Numbered from the stretch's first letter, positions 10,689 to 20,062 are shown. The stretch: DNA of 64,000 nt from Lentzea alba (GCF_011067745.1 NZ_JAAMPJ010000002.1:496001-560000), one strand, 5' to 3'. The notes: generated by a model from the letters alone, not told the origin. Numbers and translations are program-made.

Positions 10689-11234
10689 CGGGCGTACATC
10701 GCCTTCAGGTCGGTCTGCTCCGGATCGAGCAGCCAGACCGTCAACGCGCCTTCCAGGAACGCGATCAGCTCCACCGCGGCCGCTTCGCCCCACTGTGCGG
10801 CGAAGTGGCCGCGGAGCATCCGGTTGCGTTCGCGGAAGCGCCGCGTGATCTCATCGTCGCGCGCCAGGTGCTCGGCTTGCAACACCGTGTGCAACGTCGC
10901 CAAACCCTTGTGCGCCATGGTGTATTCGGCGTCCTCCAGCAACGCCGTGACGAGGTCCTTCGACGACACGCGCGCTGCCGCCCGTGCGTCGAACTCGTCC
11001 AGAACCGCTTTGAGCAGGTTCTCCTTGGACCCGAAGTGGTGGATCACCGCGGACGGCGTGACGCCCGCCTTCTTCGCGATGGCCGCGACGCCCGTGCCCG
11101 CGTATCCGTTGACACCGAACAGTTCTATTGCGGCATCAACGATCTCGCGGCGTCGCTCGACGCCGCGCTGCTGCACCTGTCCCTTGATCCCAACGATGGA
11201 AAAAGACTAGCCGCTGTCATTATGCTGAACAACC

Positions 11235-11651
11235 ATGCAGGAAAATGAGGTCAGGACAGAGCTGGTCGTCCCCGCGCCGATCGACGACGTGTGGCGAGTG
11301 CTGGTGGACTTCGCGGGTTACGCGCAGTGGAACCCCGTGATGGAATACACACAGGTAGATGGCATGCACACCAAGGTGAAGGCGGCCAAGGGCACGCCGT
11401 TCGAGCGCGACTTCGACGGCGAGATCACGTCGATGGATCCTTATTTGCTGGCATCCCAGGGTGGCGAGCAGGGGACCTTCTTCGGTCGCCACCGCTGGGA
11501 GCTCAGTGAGGTGGAAAGCGGCACACGGCTGGTGAACGTCGAGGAGTTCACCGGCACGATGGCCGCCGACGTGCTGGCGCAGACCCGCGAGGTGCTGGTC
11601 GCGGAGTTCGACGCCTTCAACCAGGCGCTACTTCGACTCTTCGCCGACTGA
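11235..11651 (+). CDS. SRPBCC (START/Bet v1-like) domain protein
   Basis: A 138-aa single-domain protein. The N-terminal ELVVPAPIDDVWRVLVDFAGYAQWNPVM is the signature of the SRPBCC fold, a helix-grip pocket that binds hydrophobic ligands or acts as a cyclase or chaperone. Later strands GRHRWELSEVESGTRLVNVEEFTG and a long C-terminal helix complete the domain. TATGCT ends 8 nt before the ATG (11221-11226), so the transcript is probably leaderless. It is divergent from a TetR regulator. The ligand is unknown. Confidence 0.83.
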   Translation: MQENEVRTELVVPAPIDDVWRVLVDFAGYAQWNPVMEYTQVDGMHTKVKAAKGTPFERDFDGEITSMDPYLLASQGGEQGTFFGRHRWELSEVESGTRLVNVEEFTGTMAADVLAQTREVLVAEFDAFNQALLRLFAD

Positions 11652-11695
11652 CATCAGGGCTGGCCAAACCATTCGGCGAACCCCTTTCCACAGGC

Positions 11696-11896
11696 TTAAG
11701 CGTCCTTCGACTTCTCAGTCCGCCGCAAGTCAGCACGCCAGAACAAGTAGTCACCGACCAACGACACGACCGAGAGGAGCGCGACCATCAACGCGGCCGA
11801 CCAACTCGGCCAACCAGCGACGGCAGAACTGAGCACACAGAGGATCGCGAAACCGAGGAGGAAGAGTCTGCTTCGGCCGATTCTGTCGTTTCTCAA
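11696..11896 (-). CDS. Small predicted membrane protein
   Basis: About 66 aa with two hydrophobic segments (LFLLGFAILCVLSSAVAGW and AALMVALLSVVSLVGDYLFW) and a charged tail ending RRTEKSKDA. The only clear start is a TTG at 11896; the frame is open for some codons upstream (SPLWWL), so the true start could be a little earlier. No family is recognised. Codon use is less GC-biased than in the neighbours, as in the rest of the 11.7-12.3 kb patch. Confidence 0.45.
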   Translation of the reverse strand: MRNDRIGRSRLFLLGFAILCVLSSAVAGWPSWSAALMVALLSVVSLVGDYLFWRADLRRTEKSKDA

Positions 11897-11947
11897 CCAC
11901 CAGAGAGGTGATTTCGTACGCCCTACCTTGTATTGATCTCACTGGCG

Positions 11948-12138
11948 CAGTTGGTGGCATTTGAGGTGATCTGCAAACGATTTCACAAGCACTTTCCTAC
12001 TGAGCCTATTCCATTCTGTTTCAGCTGGTCATGCCGTCGGAACGGGAGTGTCGGGCTGGTCGCGCTCTCATGGTGGCGTGAGGGAAGTTGGTAGTAGCTG
12101 ACGTGATCAGCAAACGCTTGCGTCGGCAGTTTTCTACT
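11948..12138. repeat. Imperfect 54-bp direct repeat pair with inverted GTTGGTAGTAG arms
   Basis: Segments 11948-12001 and 12085-12138 align without gaps at 39 of 54 positions; the shared core is GTGATCnGCAAACG. The second copy is also flanked by a perfect 11-bp inverted repeat (GTTGGTAGTAG at 12087-12097, its complement at 12134-12144). ACTACCAACTC recurs at 12203-12213. The repeats straddle the end of the frame of the neighbouring XRE gene, and look regulatory or like remnants of a mobile element rather than coding sequence. Confidence 0.6.
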
Positions 12139-12921
12139 ACCAACTCGCCATCTGCTGGTGAGGGAACACCTCGGACCAGCACGAATAAGTTGGAAAAGGC
12201 TCACTACCAACTCAACCTGCCTAGGGCCGAGAACAGGAACCATCCGGGTGAGCAGGTAGGTGCAGGCCCACCGCGATTCCGTGCCCTTGGGGTTGATCGC
12301 GCCCTTGGCCAGCTTCAGCGCAAGCTTTCGTGGGTCCGGAATCGCGGTCGGGCCGTCCGCGCTCCTGAGCGCGACCTTCCAATCGAGTTGGGTGAGCCGG
12401 GAAATCTCGCTCGCCACGATCAGCCGACGCACCTTCGGATCGTTCTCCAGCACCTGAATCACCAGATCGGCGTTCTCCTGGCCAGGAAGCTTGGCGATAA
12501 CGCTCAGCGAGTTCGTTCGCAAAGTCGCCGTGTCGCCCTCGACCGCCCATTTCCGGAACCACTCTGCCGCCTTCTCGGAGACGGCGTTACCCAGACTCAC
12601 GTCCGTTCGATGTGCTGTCGGCGTGTTCCGCAGCGGTCCGGGATCACCTTGCTCGACCCCTGCCAGCAGAGCGGCCCGGCTTGCTTTCGTGAGGATGAGC
12701 AGGTTCGAGTGTGTGATGTCCTTGCGCCACATGTCGACCCCTAGGACTCGTTCGTACGCCTCGACCAGCTCCGCCGAAGCCGCGCGCTTGCCGGTCTCGA
12801 CCATACCGAGCAACGATTTGGAGAACCTGATGGTTCTCGCCATCTGGGTGAGTGAGAGCCCGGCGTCCTCGCGTGCGGCTCGCAGTCGAGTACCAGGCAC
12901 GGTCATCGCAGGTGTGGACAC
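11983..12921 (-). CDS. XRE-family regulator with HEAT-like domain and aberrant C-terminal tail
   Basis: The N-terminus has a lambda-repressor-type helix-turn-helix (GTRLRAAREDAGLSLTQMARTIRFSKSLLGMVETGKR, about residues 9-46). A helical region follows, with a HEAT-like block (TLRTNSLSVIAKLPGQENADLVIQVL..., about 140-185), as in large actinobacterial XRE proteins. GTG at 12921, preceded by GGGAAAGG, is chosen; ATG at 12906 is an alternative. Similarity to the family appears to stop after MVPVLG at about residue 230. The remaining 80 or so residues are low-quality sequence lying over a repeat region, so a frameshift has probably removed the original stop near 12222. It is divergent from the winged-helix gene at 13000. 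Confidence 0.68.
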   Translation of the reverse strand: MSTPAMTVPGTRLRAAREDAGLSLTQMARTIRFSKSLLGMVETGKRAASAELVEAYERVLGVDMWRKDITHSNLLILTKASRAALLAGVEQGDPGPLRNTPTAHRTDVSLGNAVSEKAAEWFRKWAVEGDTATLRTNSLSVIAKLPGQENADLVIQVLENDPKVRRLIVASEISRLTQLDWKVALRSADGPTAIPDPRKLALKLAKGAINPKGTESRWACTYLLTRMVPVLGPRQVELVVSLFQLIRAGPRCSLTSRWRVGSRKLPTQAFADHVSYYQLPSRHHESATSPTLPFRRHDQLKQNGIGSVGKCL

Positions 12922-12999
12922 TCTGTGGACGCCTTTCCCGTTCACCTCACGGCATGTGATGTCGAGACCACCGAGAGGAGAACTGATCCAGGAGGGACC

Positions 13000-13611
13000 A
13001 TGGGCGACCTCGGACAACTGCTTCCAGCCAACGAACGCATCCTTCACGCGCTGCACGGACTGCCTCCGGAAGGGCTGGCGCTCAAGCGGCACATTCTCGA
13101 TCAGCTTCTCGGCGGCGCATCGGACTGGTTGACCGCCGCGCAGGTGGCGGGCGGCGGACCGAAACGCACAGATGCTTCCATCTGGTACGCGTTGAAGGCG
13201 CTCGAACGCGTCGGCGTCGTAGCGAAAGCTTGGTCCGAGGACGAGAAGTCCGCCGTGGCCCGCTTTCGACTGGCGCCGGACACTCAAGACGTTGTCGAGG
13301 CCTTCCTCGCGGACGAACGAGGCGAAGGGCCGCGCTCTGTCTCACCGCTGCCCGGTCTGCCGCGCTACCAACGAGTCCTCAAGGTCCTGTACGACGCCCC
13401 TGAGACGTCCTTCACGGTGATGAAGCTGTGCGACAAGGTCCGCCGCGGAGACGTCGCGGTACGCCGGAGCCTGCAGGAGCTCTATGAAGCCGGCTACGTG
13501 ACGCGTGAACTTCCGGACCCGAACACGCCTGAGCGTCCCCAGTTCCACTACCGGCTCAATCCGAACACCGCAGAACACGCGTCTCTGCTTCTGCTCGGGA
13601 TGACCTCGTGA
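13000..13611 (+). CDS. Winged-helix DNA-binding-like protein
   Basis: A 203-aa cytoplasmic protein that appears to hold two winged-helix modules. The first is about residues 14-80 (DQLLGGASDWLTAAQVAGGGPKRTDASIWYALKALERVGVVAKAW). The second is about 120-185 (SFTVMKLCDKVRRGDVAVRRSLQELYEAGYVTRELPDPN). It is not assigned to a named family. The ATG at 13000 follows GGAGGG at 4-5 nt. It overlaps the next gene by GTGA and is divergent from the XRE gene 79 bp away. Confidence 0.6.
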   Translation: MGDLGQLLPANERILHALHGLPPEGLALKRHILDQLLGGASDWLTAAQVAGGGPKRTDASIWYALKALERVGVVAKAWSEDEKSAVARFRLAPDTQDVVEAFLADERGEGPRSVSPLPGLPRYQRVLKVLYDAPETSFTVMKLCDKVRRGDVAVRRSLQELYEAGYVTRELPDPNTPERPQFHYRLNPNTAEHASLLLLGMTS

Positions 13612-13955
13612 GCGACGCGGCGGCGATCCGAGCGTTTCCTGCGCTCGCTGGGCTCATCGCCATCAGGGACGCGGGCTGGACGTTTGTGCACCGAGACGTG
13701 GTCGCGGGCGTGCCGACACAGGTCGACGGCTATCGGGTGTGGCCAGGCGATTGGATCGACGCCGTTCGTGTGCGCGATGAGGGCGACGCGATGGCGTTGC
13801 GCACCGACGGAGACGAGCCGCCCGGCATCGTGTGGGAGCGAACAGGCTCGCTGCCGCACATCGTCGAGGAGTTGCTGAGCCTGCCCGCTCCGGGAGATCG
13901 GCTGGCGCCTCGGCTCGTGGTGGTAACCGGGCCAATGTTGTGGACCCCGGCCTGA
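13608..13955 (+). CDS. Hypothetical protein cotranscribed with winged-helix gene
   Basis: A 115-aa soluble protein starting at a GTG that overlaps the previous stop (GTGA). No family is recognised. It has an alpha/beta pattern (GWTFVHRDVVAGVPTQVDGYRVWPGDWIDAVRVRDEGDAMALRTD...), ending LAPRLVVVTGPMLWTPA. Immune-protein-like or small-ligand folds are possible but not shown. Its function presumably depends on its operon partner. Confidence 0.55.
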   Translation: MSDAAAIRAFPALAGLIAIRDAGWTFVHRDVVAGVPTQVDGYRVWPGDWIDAVRVRDEGDAMALRTDGDEPPGIVWERTGSLPHIVEELLSLPAPGDRLAPRLVVVTGPMLWTPA

Positions 13956-13988
13956 CCCGCATCGATCAGACCGGTGCCAGCCGCGCAG

Positions 13989-14432
13989 CTACTTCGACTC
14001 TTCGCCGACCAGGGTCTCTAGCGCGTCGAGAGCGTGCACCAGTGCGGAAACGTGCTCGGGCGTGAGCTGCTCGATCCGCCGCTGCAGCTCGCGCACGCGT
14101 GCGGACCGCACGCCGGACACCATCGTCTCGCCCTCGGGCGTGGGGGTGGCGAGCCAGGCGCGGCCGTCCTGCGGGTCCGGTTCGCGCTTCACGTAACCGG
14201 CTTCGACCAGCGCGGCGACGATGCGGGACAACGTCGGGGGCGCCACGCCCTCCTTGTTCGCGAGGTCTCCCAGGCGCATGGGGCCGCACCTGGCCAGCGT
14301 GGCGAGCGCGGAGACCGCGCCGGGGCCGAGTCCGGGGGAACCGGTGCGTCGCAGCAACCGGGCCAGCCGGCCGATCGCCAGGTACAGACGCGCGGTCGCG
14401 TCCTCGACCTCGGCGTCAATGGGGGCCGTCAC
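13989..14432 (-). CDS. MarR-family transcriptional regulator
   Basis: A 147-aa winged-helix regulator. The DNA-binding core is residues 38-105: LGPGAVSALATLARCGPMRLGDLANKEGVAPPTLSRIVAALVEAGYVKREPDPQDGRAWLATPTPEG, with the wing Asp-Gly-Arg. A C-terminal dimerisation helix follows. The GTG at 14432 overlaps (GTGA) the stop of a 15-codon open frame just upstream, suggesting coupled translation. Candidate targets are neighbours, such as the divergent-type operator before the dioxygenase gene at 17221, but nothing links them directly. Confidence 0.83.
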   Translation of the reverse strand: MTAPIDAEVEDATARLYLAIGRLARLLRRTGSPGLGPGAVSALATLARCGPMRLGDLANKEGVAPPTLSRIVAALVEAGYVKREPDPQDGRAWLATPTPEGETMVSGVRSARVRELQRRIEQLTPEHVSALVHALDALETLVGEESK

Positions 14433-14476
14433 GGCTTGTCGTCCTCCTCGGCGGGGATCAGGTAATGGTCAATCAT
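14429..14476 (-). CDS. Possible 15-codon leader peptide before marR
   Basis: ATG at 14476 opens a 15-residue frame (MIDHYLIPAEEDDKP) whose TGA overlaps the GTG of the MarR gene. The peptide is acidic. There is a GGGG run immediately before the ATG but no well-spaced ribosome-binding site. It may serve only to couple translation of marR. Coding status is uncertain. Confidence 0.35.
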   Translation of the reverse strand: MIDHYLIPAEEDDKP

Positions 14477-14507
14477 CCCCCAACACGTGAGTACCCAAGG
14501 TAGCGAC

Positions 14508-15461
<954 letters not shown>

Positions 15462-15465
<4 letters not shown>

Positions 15466-16427
15466 GAACTTCCTCCTTCAAGCAGCCCGACCACGAGACG
15501 AGCGGTGTGCGGGGCCAGCAGCAGACCGTTGCGGTGGTGTCCGGTCGCGGCGATCACGCCGGGTTCGAGCCAGCGCACGATCGGCACGTTGTCGGGACTG
15601 CCCGCGCGGAACCCGACGGCGGCCTCGGTCAACGCGTACTCGGCGATGCCCGGCAACACGGTTTCCGCGTCGCGCAACAGATCCCGCACGCCCGACACGG
15701 ACACGTCGGTGTCGAACCCCGCCTCGTACTGGGTCGCGCCGACCACCAGTCCGTCCGATCGCGGCACCAGGTACACCGGACGGCCGGAAACCAGTGCGCG
15801 GATGGTGTGCTTCGGCGGCGGCAAGGCCCCGGTCCGGTGCGTCAGCCGCAGAATCTCGCCTTTGACCGGCCGGATCACGTCGCGCAACGCGGGGTGCAAC
15901 TGACCGCTCCACGCCCCGGCCGCGATCACCGTGACCCGTCCATCCACATTGGACCGCACGCCGAGGTCGACGCATGCCTTCCACAGTGCGGAAAGCAGCA
16001 CGCGGTTGTCGACGGCGAGGTCACCCGACGCGTACACGCCACCACGAACAGCGGGCCCCAGCGACGGTTCCAGCGCACGGATCTCCCGCGAGGTCAGCAA
16101 CTCCCCCGCGTGCCGCAGGTCAGCGAGGTCACCGGGTTGCGTACCGACGGCCAACGTGCCGGCGGTGAACAGCGGAACGCCGATCGACGCGGCGAAGTCC
16201 GGCCACCTCGCGAGGGCCTCAACCCCCTGCGCCACCACGGCTTCCTCGCCCGGCCACGCCTCGGTCAACGGTGCCAGCATCCCGCCCGCGACCCGCGAGC
16301 CCGCGTGCGGCGAACCGTCGTCGAACACGGAAACCGAGTACCCGGCCCGTGCCGCGAACAACGCGACGGACAGGCCGATGACACCGCCACCCCGGACGGC
16401 CACTTCCACACTGCTCAAGGCATTCAC
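15462..16427 (-). CDS. thiO: Glycine oxidase ThiO
   Basis: FAD-dependent amine oxidase of 321 aa that oxidises glycine to the imine used by ThiG. The dinucleotide-binding motif GGGVIGLSVALFAARAG is at residues 13-29. The C-terminal FRAGSPDNVPIVRWLEPGVIAATGHHRNGLLLAPHTARLV block is typical of ThiO. The GTG at 16427 is preceded by AGGGAG, part of the TPP riboswitch on this strand. A nearby ATG (16423) is out of frame. It is the first gene of thiO-thiS-thiG and divergent from thiE. Confidence 0.93.
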
Positions 16428-16428
16428 G

Positions 16429-16523
16429 CTCCCTGCGCCGGCATGACCCGGATCAGGTTCGACGGTCGGAGCGAACCACGCTCCCTCTCAGCCCGGTGTT
16501 CTCCAGGCTCCCGTGCGGACCGC
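16429..16523 (-). promoter_or_regulatory. TPP riboswitch upstream of thiO
   Basis: On the minus strand the leader carries the THI-box elements CTGAGAGGG (CTGAGA complement at 16486-16491) and CTGATCCGGGTCATGCC, followed directly by GCAGGGAG, the ribosome-binding site of thiO. Its position again implies translational control by thiamine pyrophosphate. Confidence 0.93.
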
Positions 16524-16550
16524 CATCAACATAACGGTTAACGTGCGTAC

Positions 16551-17189
16551 GTGCCAGGACTCGACGGAAACCTGATCAGGCAACGACTCGCCGACGCCAC
16601 GCTCTACCTCTGCACGCCGAACCGGCCCGATCTGGCCGAGTTCGCGGACGCGGCCCTCGCCGGTGGCGTCGACATCATCCAGTTGCGGGACAAGTCACTC
16701 GAGGCGAAGCAGGAGATCGAGGCGATCGAGATCCTCGCCGAGGCGACCGAACGCCACGGCAGGCTCCTCGCCGTCAACGACCGCGCGGACATCGCGCACG
16801 CGGTCGACGCCGACGTGCTGCACCTCGGCCAGGACGACCTGCCCGTGCCGTTCGCCCGCAGGATCATCGGCGACGAGGTGGTCATCGGCCGCTCGACCCA
16901 CGACGTCGGCCAGATGTCCGCGGCGGCCGTGGAACCCGGCGTGGACTACTTCTGCACCGGACCGTGCTGGCCGACCCCGACCAAGCCCGGCCGTCCGGCG
17001 CCGGGACTCGACCTCGTCCGCGCCACGAAGACCGAGCGCCCGTGGTTCGCGATCGGTGGGATCGACCTCACCAACCTGCACGAGGTGAAGGCGGCCGGAG
17101 CCACCCGCGTGGTCGTCGTCCGGGCCATCACCGACGCCGAGGACCCCCGCAAGGCGGCCGAGTCGTTCAAATTCGAACTTGATCGTTGA
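16551..17189 (+). CDS. thiE: Thiamine-phosphate synthase
   Basis: A 212-aa TIM-barrel enzyme that joins HMP pyrophosphate to thiazole phosphate. Motifs include [13 protein letters not shown] (pyrophosphate site), [34 protein letters not shown] and the C-terminal [11 protein letters not shown] with [12 protein letters not shown]. The GTG at 16551 has a TAACGT element ending 6 nt upstream, so a leaderless transcript is likely. No riboswitch is seen on this side, in contrast to the divergent thiO unit. Its last bases form part of an inverted repeat before the next gene. Confidence 0.94.
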   Translation: MPGLDGNLIRQRLADATLYLCTPNRPDLAEFADAALAGGVDIIQLRDKSLEAKQEIEAIEILAEATERHGRLLAVNDRADIAHAVDADVLHLGQDDLPVPFARRIIGDEVVIGRSTHDVGQMSAAAVEPGVDYFCTGPCWPTPTKPGRPAPGLDLVRATKTERPWFAIGGIDLTNLHEVKAAGATRVVVVRAITDAEDPRKAAESFKFELDR

Positions 17190-17213
17190 AATTTGAACTA
17201 ACAGGCGTATTCT
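17165..17213 (+). promoter_or_regulatory. Promoter and operator of the dioxygenase gene
   Basis: A -35 TTGAAA (17186-17191) and -10 TATTCT (17208-17213) are separated by 16 bp, and the GTG start lies 7 nt after the -10, so the mRNA should be leaderless. GTTCAAAT (17165-17172) and ATTTGAAC (17191-17198) form an inverted repeat whose right half covers the -35 edge. The pattern resembles operators of MarR-type repressors. Confidence 0.6.
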
Positions 17214-17220
17214 CGAAGAC

Positions 17221-17982
17221 GTGAGCGCACCTGTGCTGTACCTGAGCCACGGAGCACCCCCGCTGGCTGACGACGAGACGTGGACCAGAGAGCTCAAGGA
17301 CTGGTCCGCCACCCTCCCGCGCCCGGAGGCCGTGCTCATGGTCTCCGCGCACTGGGAGGAGGCGCCGACCACCATCGGCGCGACCGAGACCGTGCCGCTG
17401 GTCTACGACTTCTGGGGCTTCCCGCAGCGCTACTACGAGGTCACGTACGAGGCGCCCGGCGCCCCTGAGCTCGCCCAGGACGTGCGCAAGCTCCTCGGCG
17501 GGCACGTGGAGCAGGACGCGGAGCGCGGTCTCGACCACGGCGCCTACGTGCCGCTGAAGGAGATGTTCCCGGACGCGGACGTGCCGGTGCTGCAGATGTC
17601 GATGCCCACGCTCGACCCGCGCGAGCTGCACGAGATCGGTCGCAAGCTCGCGCCGCTGCGGGACCAGAACGTGCTGATCGTCGGCAGCGGGTTCATGACG
17701 CACAACCTGAGCTGCGTGAACTTCCCCGCCGGACCGGACTACGAGCCGCCGTCGTGGTCGAAGGAGTTCGACGACTGGGCACACCAGCAGCTGGCCAACG
17801 GTGACGTGGACGCGTTGCTCGACTTCCAGCAGAAGGCGCCCGCCGCCGGCATCGCACATCCGAGGACCGAGCACTTCGCGCCGTTGTTCGTGGCGCTCGG
17901 CGCGGCGAGCGACGAGAAAGCCCGTACCAGCGTTGAAGGCTTCTGGTACGGGCTCTCGAAACGGTCTGTTCAGTTCAGCTGA
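17221..17982 (+). CDS. DODA-type extradiol ring-opening dioxygenase
   Basis: A 253-aa member of the LigB-like 4,5-DOPA dioxygenase family. Conserved metal-site histidines are visible: His10 (YLSHGAPPL), His44 (VSAHWEEAPT), His106 (GLDHGAYVPL) and His161 (GFMTHNL). Other family blocks are YDFWGFPQRYYEVTYEAPG and the C-terminal EHFAPLFVALGAA. Members open catecholic rings using Zn or Fe; the substrate here is not known. It is a single gene with its own promoter and operator, converging on the secreted protease gene with stops one base apart. Confidence 0.88.
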   Translation: MSAPVLYLSHGAPPLADDETWTRELKDWSATLPRPEAVLMVSAHWEEAPTTIGATETVPLVYDFWGFPQRYYEVTYEAPGAPELAQDVRKLLGGHVEQDAERGLDHGAYVPLKEMFPDADVPVLQMSMPTLDPRELHEIGRKLAPLRDQNVLIVGSGFMTHNLSCVNFPAGPDYEPPSWSKEFDDWAHQQLANGDVDALLDFQQKAPAAGIAHPRTEHFAPLFVALGAASDEKARTSVEGFWYGLSKRSVQFS

Positions 17983-17983
17983 C

Positions 17984-19135
17984 TCAGCCGCGCGTCAGGG
18001 TCAGGCCGTAGCGCGACAGGATCGGGTTCACGGGCTGGAAGAACGTGGTGCCGCCGGACGAGCAGTTGCCCGAACCGCCGGACGTCACGCCCTGGGCCTG
18101 GCCGAAGCCCGAGCCCGCCACCCACGAGCCACCGGAGTCACCGGGCTCCGCGCACGCGTTGGTGCGGGTGAGGCCGCGGACCGAGCCCTGCGCGTAGTTC
18201 ACGGTCTGGTTCTTGGCCTGGACCGTGCCGCAGCGCCAGCCGGTGGTCGAGCCGGAGCGGCAGATCTGCGCGCCGACAGCGGCCTCGGTGGAACCGCGGA
18301 CGATGACGTTGGCGCCGCCGTAGCGGTTGACCCACGGCCGCGGCGTCCAGTTCGCGTTGGTGCGGACGTGCGCCATGTCGCTGCCCGGGAAGACCGAGCC
18401 GGCGAACGAACCCGCCGCGACGCGGTTGTAGCCCTGGACCGCGGTGCCGGCGCGGCCGCAGTGGCCGGCCGTCACGAAGCCACCACTGACGGAGAAGCCG
18501 AGCGAGCAACGGCCGCCGCCCATGTAGATGGCGTCACCGCCGCGCAGGTCGTACAGCGGCGTCGGGCTCTCGGTCACCTCGGCGACCTGGACCGAGCCGC
18601 TGATGGACTTCGCGGTCGCGATCCACTTGTCCGCGGCCGCGTCCCGGGTGTTCTTGTTGACCTCGACGATGACGCTGTTCGACTTCTCGTCGACGCGCCA
18701 GCTGGTGATGCCGGCGGGGGCGCTCATGAGGTCGAGCACCGACTTGGTTCCGTTGAGCTGGGTGAGCGAGTTCTTCACGACCTGGGTGTCGGCGCCGCTC
18801 ACGGAGAGTCCCGACTTGGTCACCCCGACGGTCAGTCTGCCGCTCGCCTGGTCGATCCACGCTCCGCCGAACGCGTCGCCCAGAGAGGACTTCGCCTGCT
18901 CTGCGATTTCGCTCGACTTCTGGTCAGAAGCCAACCGGACGCGGGCCTGCTCAGCGTTCAGGCCCAAATCACGTTGGACCGCTTGGAGCAATTCGGCCGG
19001 GTAGCTCTCCGTGTCGGAACCGGTTGGGGCGACTGGTGCGGCAGGGGCGCCAAACGCCGGTACGCTGAGAGCAGTCACGACTCCGGTGGCGAGCAGAACG
19101 GCACCGGTTACACGGGCCGCACTCGTGCGGTTCAT
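17984..19135 (-). CDS. Secreted chymotrypsin-like serine protease (S1E, streptogrisin/alpha-lytic type)
   Basis: A 383-aa preproenzyme. A Sec signal peptide (about residues 1-30, ending VPAFGA) is followed by a pro-region (about 40-198) with the alpha-lytic-protease prodomain feature SWRVDEKSNSVIVEVNK. The mature domain starts near 199. The catalytic triad is His225 (TAGHC), Asp253 (GSDMAHV) and Ser334 (EPGDSGGS). Paired cysteines C210/C226, C292/C302 and C328/C354 fit the family disulfides. The prodomain is expected to assist folding and then be removed. It is transcribed alone after a 360-bp leader and promoter region. Confidence 0.93.
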   Translation of the reverse strand: MNRTSAARVTGAVLLATGVVTALSVPAFGAPAAPVAPTGSDTESYPAELLQAVQRDLGLNAEQARVRLASDQKSSEIAEQAKSSLGDAFGGAWIDQASGRLTVGVTKSGLSVSGADTQVVKNSLTQLNGTKSVLDLMSAPAGITSWRVDEKSNSVIVEVNKNTRDAAADKWIATAKSISGSVQVAEVTESPTPLYDLRGGDAIYMGGGRCSLGFSVSGGFVTAGHCGRAGTAVQGYNRVAAGSFAGSVFPGSDMAHVRTNANWTPRPWVNRYGGANVIVRGSTEAAVGAQICRSGSTTGWRCGTVQAKNQTVNYAQGSVRGLTRTNACAEPGDSGGSWVAGSGFGQAQGVTSGGSGNCSSGGTTFFQPVNPILSRYGLTLTRG

Positions 19136-19495
19136 CAGACGTCTCCCTCACTTTCGGGTGCAGGGGAACCCGAGAGATCGGTTGCAGGGACCTCTCTCGG
19201 GGGCTCTAGGGGGACGGGTGGTGGGGCGGCGGCAGGGGTCGCCCCACCCCTCCCATTCCAGTCCAGATGACTTCTCCGCCAAGGACGCTGCGCTCAAGTG
19301 GTCGTCCCACGAGCCTCATCGCGCCCTCCCTCGTGTCTCTTTCGGGGCTAAACGTTCGCCCGTTCGAGTGACGTTACGGGCTCGTTATCTATGACGCTCG
19401 AACCCGACAGTGGACGAAGTGTGTCACAGCTCACGACAGATCAACTCCGCTGCGTAGCAATTGACAGTTAACTATCGCTCAACGTAGTGACGTGA
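19136..19495. other. Intergenic region with leader hairpin of the protease gene
   Basis: No convincing gene lies in these 360 bases. CCCGAGAGA (19169-19177) and TCTCTCGGG (19193-19201) form a hairpin some 35-65 bp before the protease start, on its transcribed side. GTTCGAG near 19362 and CTCGAAC near 19397 form a second, wider inverted repeat that could be an operator in the protease promoter. The rest holds no recognisable element. Confidence 0.5.
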
Positions 19496-19999
19496 TCACC
19501 GAATGGGGTCGACAGTTGACGAGGGCGTCGAGCTGTCGGTCGGCTGTCGGGATTCTGTCGACGTAGCCGGCGGTCCGGTCGGCGTCGTGCTTTCGGTGGG
19601 CGACTGACTGGACGTGCCCGGCGTGCTGCTCGGCGGCACCGTGACCGTCATCGTTTCGGTCTTCGTCGTCTCGGTGTGGGTCTCGGTGCGGGTGCTCGTG
19701 CTCGACGTCGGCCCGGTGTCCGCCGATGTCGGCTTGCCGGTGACGAGTTGGACGCTCGTGACGGTGAGGACGGTGACCACGAAGGCGAGCAGGCCGCCGA
19801 CCGCGATGACCTGCCAACGCTTTTCGCGTTCCATCGACCGCTGATAGAGCACGGCGCCCACAGTGGTCACCACACTTGCGAGGATCGCGCCGATGATGGT
19901 GCCGACGACGTTGAGGCGAAGGCTCAGCACGGCCGCGGTGACGGCGGCGAGCACACTCGCGACGAGCTTGACGGGGGTGATCTTCTCCTTCTCAGACAT
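19496..19999 (-). CDS. Membrane protein with Thr/Ser/Pro-rich extracytoplasmic tail
   Basis: A 167-aa protein with three hydrophobic segments (about residues 10-27, 30-52 and 65-87), the last preceded by a basic stretch (YQRSMEREKRWQ). After residue 90 the chain is almost only Thr, Ser, Pro and Gly (STSTRTETHTETTKTETMTV...), a typical cell-wall-spanning stalk. No enzymatic domain is present. Its role is unknown; envelope function is likely from composition. It is divergent from the tandem PLP-enzyme genes. Confidence 0.65.
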   Translation of the reverse strand: MSEKEKITPVKLVASVLAAVTAAVLSLRLNVVGTIIGAILASVVTTVGAVLYQRSMEREKRWQVIAVGGLLAFVVTVLTVTSVQLVTGKPTSADTGPTSSTSTRTETHTETTKTETMTVTVPPSSTPGTSSQSPTESTTPTGPPATSTESRQPTDSSTPSSTVDPIR

Positions 20000-20062
20000 G
20001 ACACTTGTGGGACGTCGGGCACAGTTCACCGGTTGTGCGCCGGTGACGTGCATCATCGACAC

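Noticed and set aside
17801..19270. 489-residue plus-strand frame opposite the secreted protease
   Set aside because: The protease has a full catalytic triad and signal peptide; the opposing frame has no family features.
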